From Paragorgia papillata (Eukaryota > Cnidaria > Anthozoa > Scleralcyonacea > Coralliidae): a stretch of DNA of 64,000 nucleotides. The notes beneath the pieces are model-generated. The model did no database searches and was not told the DNA's origin. It saw only the letters and a program-made list of their open reading frames with translations. The stretch is taken from the NCBI GenBank assembly GCA_035771165.1, contig JAWNZC010000469.1, positions 1,204,001-1,268,000 of the forward strand, given 5' to 3'. Of the stretch, positions 61,090 through 64,000 are shown piece by piece (positions within the stretch are counted from its first letter, which is position 1; each line of letters starts with the position of its first letter). The position numbers and the translations under genes are program-made.

Positions 61090-63931
61090 TCAGTAAAATA
61101 CTTCTACTTCAGTTGGAGTAAACTTGAAACTTCCAGCCAGAAGAGATTTGGTTTGTGCAGTGCCAGGTTGGTATCCTGGGGGTAATTGATATGAGTAGCC
61201 AACGTTGGAGCGTGATTGTTGATTGTCATTGGAGTTATCACTGATGTAGAAATCATGACCTCCACCAAAGGTTGGTCCGTAGTTAGGATGGCTGTACATT
61301 GCATGTTGCTTGGGGTGAACGTCGCATTTGAATGCAGGTATGTCGTCTTTATTTTTTAACGAAAACAAAAACGAGGAGTTGGACTCTTTCCAAACACATT
61401 GACCTGAAATAAAATGTAAAACATTTACTCCATGTGTTCATCATATTTTCCTTTACTTCATCAATGACTTTAAACAACATTTTAAACCAAAACAAAGAAA
61501 ATTTTTAAAACAGTTCTGTCATTGAATCCTCTTGAATGTACAGTTTTAGCAGAACATTATAATTTTCTACACGTTTGATATAAAATACAGAAATATAGAA
61601 AAAAAATTCAACTTCTAAAAACTAAAGTAAGGTTTCATTTGTTTAAAGTGTATATTTACTACTAAATATACTAATATGCTGTAATTGGTATTAAATATAC
61701 TATTATAATTATTTTTTTCACTCCCCTAAATTATTTTATTGTTATAGTCAAAATGGAAATACCTTCCCACTTCTTCTTCTGTAGTTTGTTGTGTATTACT
61801 GTATTTCTGTAGCCACTACCGAAGCATGAGAAAAATGTTTGTTGAAAACTGTACATATAAATAGTATAATTTAGCTTTAAATGGCATTTATTCATAATAC
61901 AATGGATGTTTATCCAAAATTGATACCAACAGATGAATATACATCAAGAATTGGTGACTTTTATAACTAGACTTTCCTCATGCTTCAGTAGCGGCTACAG
62001 AAATACAGTAATACACAACCAACTACAGAAGTGGAAGTGGGAAGGTATTTTCATTTTGACTGCAAATTTAATATTTTTTCTAAATTATCATGTGTGGTCC
62101 TGATTCAAACTTGAATACTAAACTATCAGGAAGTCACTGCACTTTTCATTTTTACAAAAAAAATCAATATTTTGGCCTATAATAGAAAATACTTTTTATG
62201 ACTTTTTGAATCTTGTGCTGCAACCTATGCTGTTAACTCATTGCTGCCTAGGATGTCTGAGGGTCCTCCTTTTGATGAGTAAAATCATCTGGTATTAGCC
62301 AGAGTGAAACAATAAAGGTGTCGATCATTTTGGCTGGCTCAGGTATCCATTAGGTTTGATGTAAAAAGGAAATTGGATGTAGTTTATCTGCCAACAGACT
62401 ATAAACATATTTCATTTTTGAAAATGTAGAGTACATGATATCAAACTCTTCCACAAAGATAAGATCTCTATTGAGGATCAGGGATGTGGCATGGGTTACT
62501 TAAGCTGGCAGTCTTAGTGCTTGGGAGCAGTTGTGCAGACTATTGTAATTCCTGGGAAAATGATGATAAAGACTTTTTCACAATTACGTATGTTTTTTAT
62601 AGCAGGCTTGGACCAGGCCCAGATTTACCAATTTTGGGCCTACAGGCTAAGTGTGACGACACATTTCTAGGGGGCTCTGGGGCATGCCCCCCAGAATGTT
62701 TTTGAATTTTGGGTCTTTGAAAGAGCATTTCCCGCATTTTGAGGACACTTTTGAGCAAAATATAAAGGTCTGAAATCCCAATTTTTAACAGTGGGCTGTC
62801 CAAATTGTGGGCCTACAGGCTATAGCCTGGTAAGCCTATCAGTAAATCCAGGCCTGGCTTGGACTCGCCTATCTGCCAATGGCACATGCACCCCCTTTAG
62901 AATACCTCAACTGTGCCCCGTGAACTATATTTGCTAAACCATAGTCAATTGAGATATGGTCTGGAAACTCAGCTAAAGTCTTTGGTCTATCTTTTTGTTC
63001 GCCTTTATGCATTTTTGTGCACGGTGCACTGTCACTGAACACATTGTATTTTAGTATAATGAACGAATTGTCCAATAGCAACGTTTCAGTTCAATCACTC
63101 AACAGTGCTATTTAAATGTTAATAAACCTAAAACAAAGGATGTGCACGGTGTAAGGTACGGTTCAACATAAAATCACAGCTCATTATAGGCGCTTTGAAG
63201 TTTGCTGAGTTTCCAGACCATATCTCGATTGACTATGGTTAAACTAGATATAAAATGATATGGCTGTGCATTGCACGTAGTTTGTTACTGAGTAATATTC
63301 TGCTTTCTTAAATTCATGTTGTGTGTGGTTGCAAGGGGTAGACAGGAGAGTTGCTAGCAAATGGTAAATCTGTTGGCCTGCACTTTTGTGTCGTTCTTAT
63401 ATGAAGTTTCTGTGAGTTCATAATATGTGGGGGAACAATGGCAACAACAATCACTAATTTTCAAATCTTTCTATTTACAGAAATATTTTGAAATCTTTCT
63501 ATTTTCTATTATTTCTGTAATGCACCTCAGTAGGCCAATGTCATTATTTACTAATTTCTTTTTTGAACTGCATCCCTCTCCATAATGGCACTGTCCCTGC
63601 ATGATACAAAGCAAGTCCAACTCTGTTATATAGTATTGTGTTCAAACGTTTTTGAACAATTTTGAATTTAAGAACATACCTTCCCAGTTCTGGTCTGTAT
63701 ATCCACCAAAAATATACTCGCCGACTTTCACTAATGTCACTGTAGGTCCCTTATTGTCACAACATCTGTGAAAATCTTTCCCGTACCATCCATCTCTACC
63801 AGCTCGATAACAAAGACGCCATTGAAACTGATCACCCAACCACTTTTCCATTTGTTTGCCATATTCAAAATGACCATTCAAAATAATTGAGGTATTACAT
63901 AATTCACAAGGAACTGCTGCAGGACGACATG
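61090..63931 (-). CDS. TRIM-like TLDc protein, gene E (5' part outside window)
   Basis: Only the two TLDc exons are inside the window: exon 2 63931-63680 and exon 3 61403-61090. They are in frame, with canonical TTATCTAG and TTTCAG acceptors and a GTATGT donor. Exon 2 opens with the A/C-type segment ACRPAAVPCELCNTSII and ends GGYTDQNWEG. Exon 3 contains SFLFSLKNKDDIPAFKCDVH and ends EVEVFY. By analogy with A and C, the RING/B-box exon should begin within roughly 400-500 bp beyond position 63931, that is, past the window end. No frameshift is seen in the visible part. The 2.3-kb intron 2 carries the same MITE as the A, B and C introns. Confidence 0.82.
61746..62061. mobile_element. MITE with long TIRs in intron 2 of gene E
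   Basis: Orthologous copy of the gene A intron element in the same intron position. Confidence 0.75.
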
Positions 63932-64000
63932 CTAGATAAGAAAGTAAATTACATATAATTAAATCATTCCTGCCTGAGCTGGCCAAAAACAGTTCTAAAG

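Larger units (their letters stand above)
58322..63640. repeat. Segmental duplication block, copy E
   Basis: Closest in layout to copy C. No LINE or Penelope-like insertion interrupts intron 2, so it serves as the empty-site reference for A and C. Confidence 0.85.

Overview
Organism and setting. This is a eukaryotic, AT-rich, intron-containing and very repeat-rich window, most likely from a cnidarian and probably an anthozoan. The reasons are the CR1/L2-type LINE tails, 5S-derived and tRNA-derived SINEs, many foldback MITEs of the kind common in anemones and corals, and TRIM-like genes ending in a TLDc domain. The species cannot be named from the sequence alone.

Main content. The window holds a five-member cluster of RING / B-box / coiled-coil / TLDc genes. 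Each has three coding exons: one large exon for RING, B-box 1, B-box 2 and coiled coil, then two exons for the TLDc domain. All introns are phase 1. Gene A (316-6526, minus) has three single-base insertions. Gene B (21082-26387, minus) has one. Gene C (37944-42523, minus) and gene D (52623-55039, plus) are intact. Gene E (61090-63931, minus) is cut by the window end. A, B, C and E sit in diverged copies of one segmental duplication, whose copies in view are 1-2852, 18283-22440, 34985-40480 and 58322-63640. D is compact, inverted and outside that block. Promoters of A, B, C and D share a CCAAT box and an IRF-type GAAANNGAAA element about 80-115 nt before the ATG; A, B and C also have a TATA box. 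This suggests an inducible innate-immune gene family. Exon 3, the C-terminal half of TLDc, differs far more between copies than the introns and 3' flanks around it, which points to diversifying selection or localized conversion.

Fragments of other genes. Pieces of two housekeeping genes lie between the TRIM-TLDc units. CNOT1 exons are on the plus strand at 49865-49972 and 51395-51475, with the following exons of the protein at 16211-17606, so their order is permuted. A decayed DHX16 (PRP2-type helicase) lies on the minus strand, with one clean exon at 44165-44419 and four later exons at 29552-34451, two of them with clear indels or stops. The gene C unit lies inside it, where the middle exon should be.

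Mobile and repetitive DNA. There are three degenerate LINEs (2853-4662, 23434-24770, 31927-32495), a decayed Crypton-type recombinase (13505-14280), a hAT-like element with an 8-bp target duplication (30804-31408), a Mutator-like element with a 9-bp target duplication (11428-12449), Penelope-like hairpin units with a recurring CTGAYGAAG/CGAAACG motif, many foldback MITEs, and long low-complexity tracts. The largest tract is 1.6 kb of (GGA)-rich DNA at 46620-48240. Most long open frames outside the genes above are translations of such tracts.
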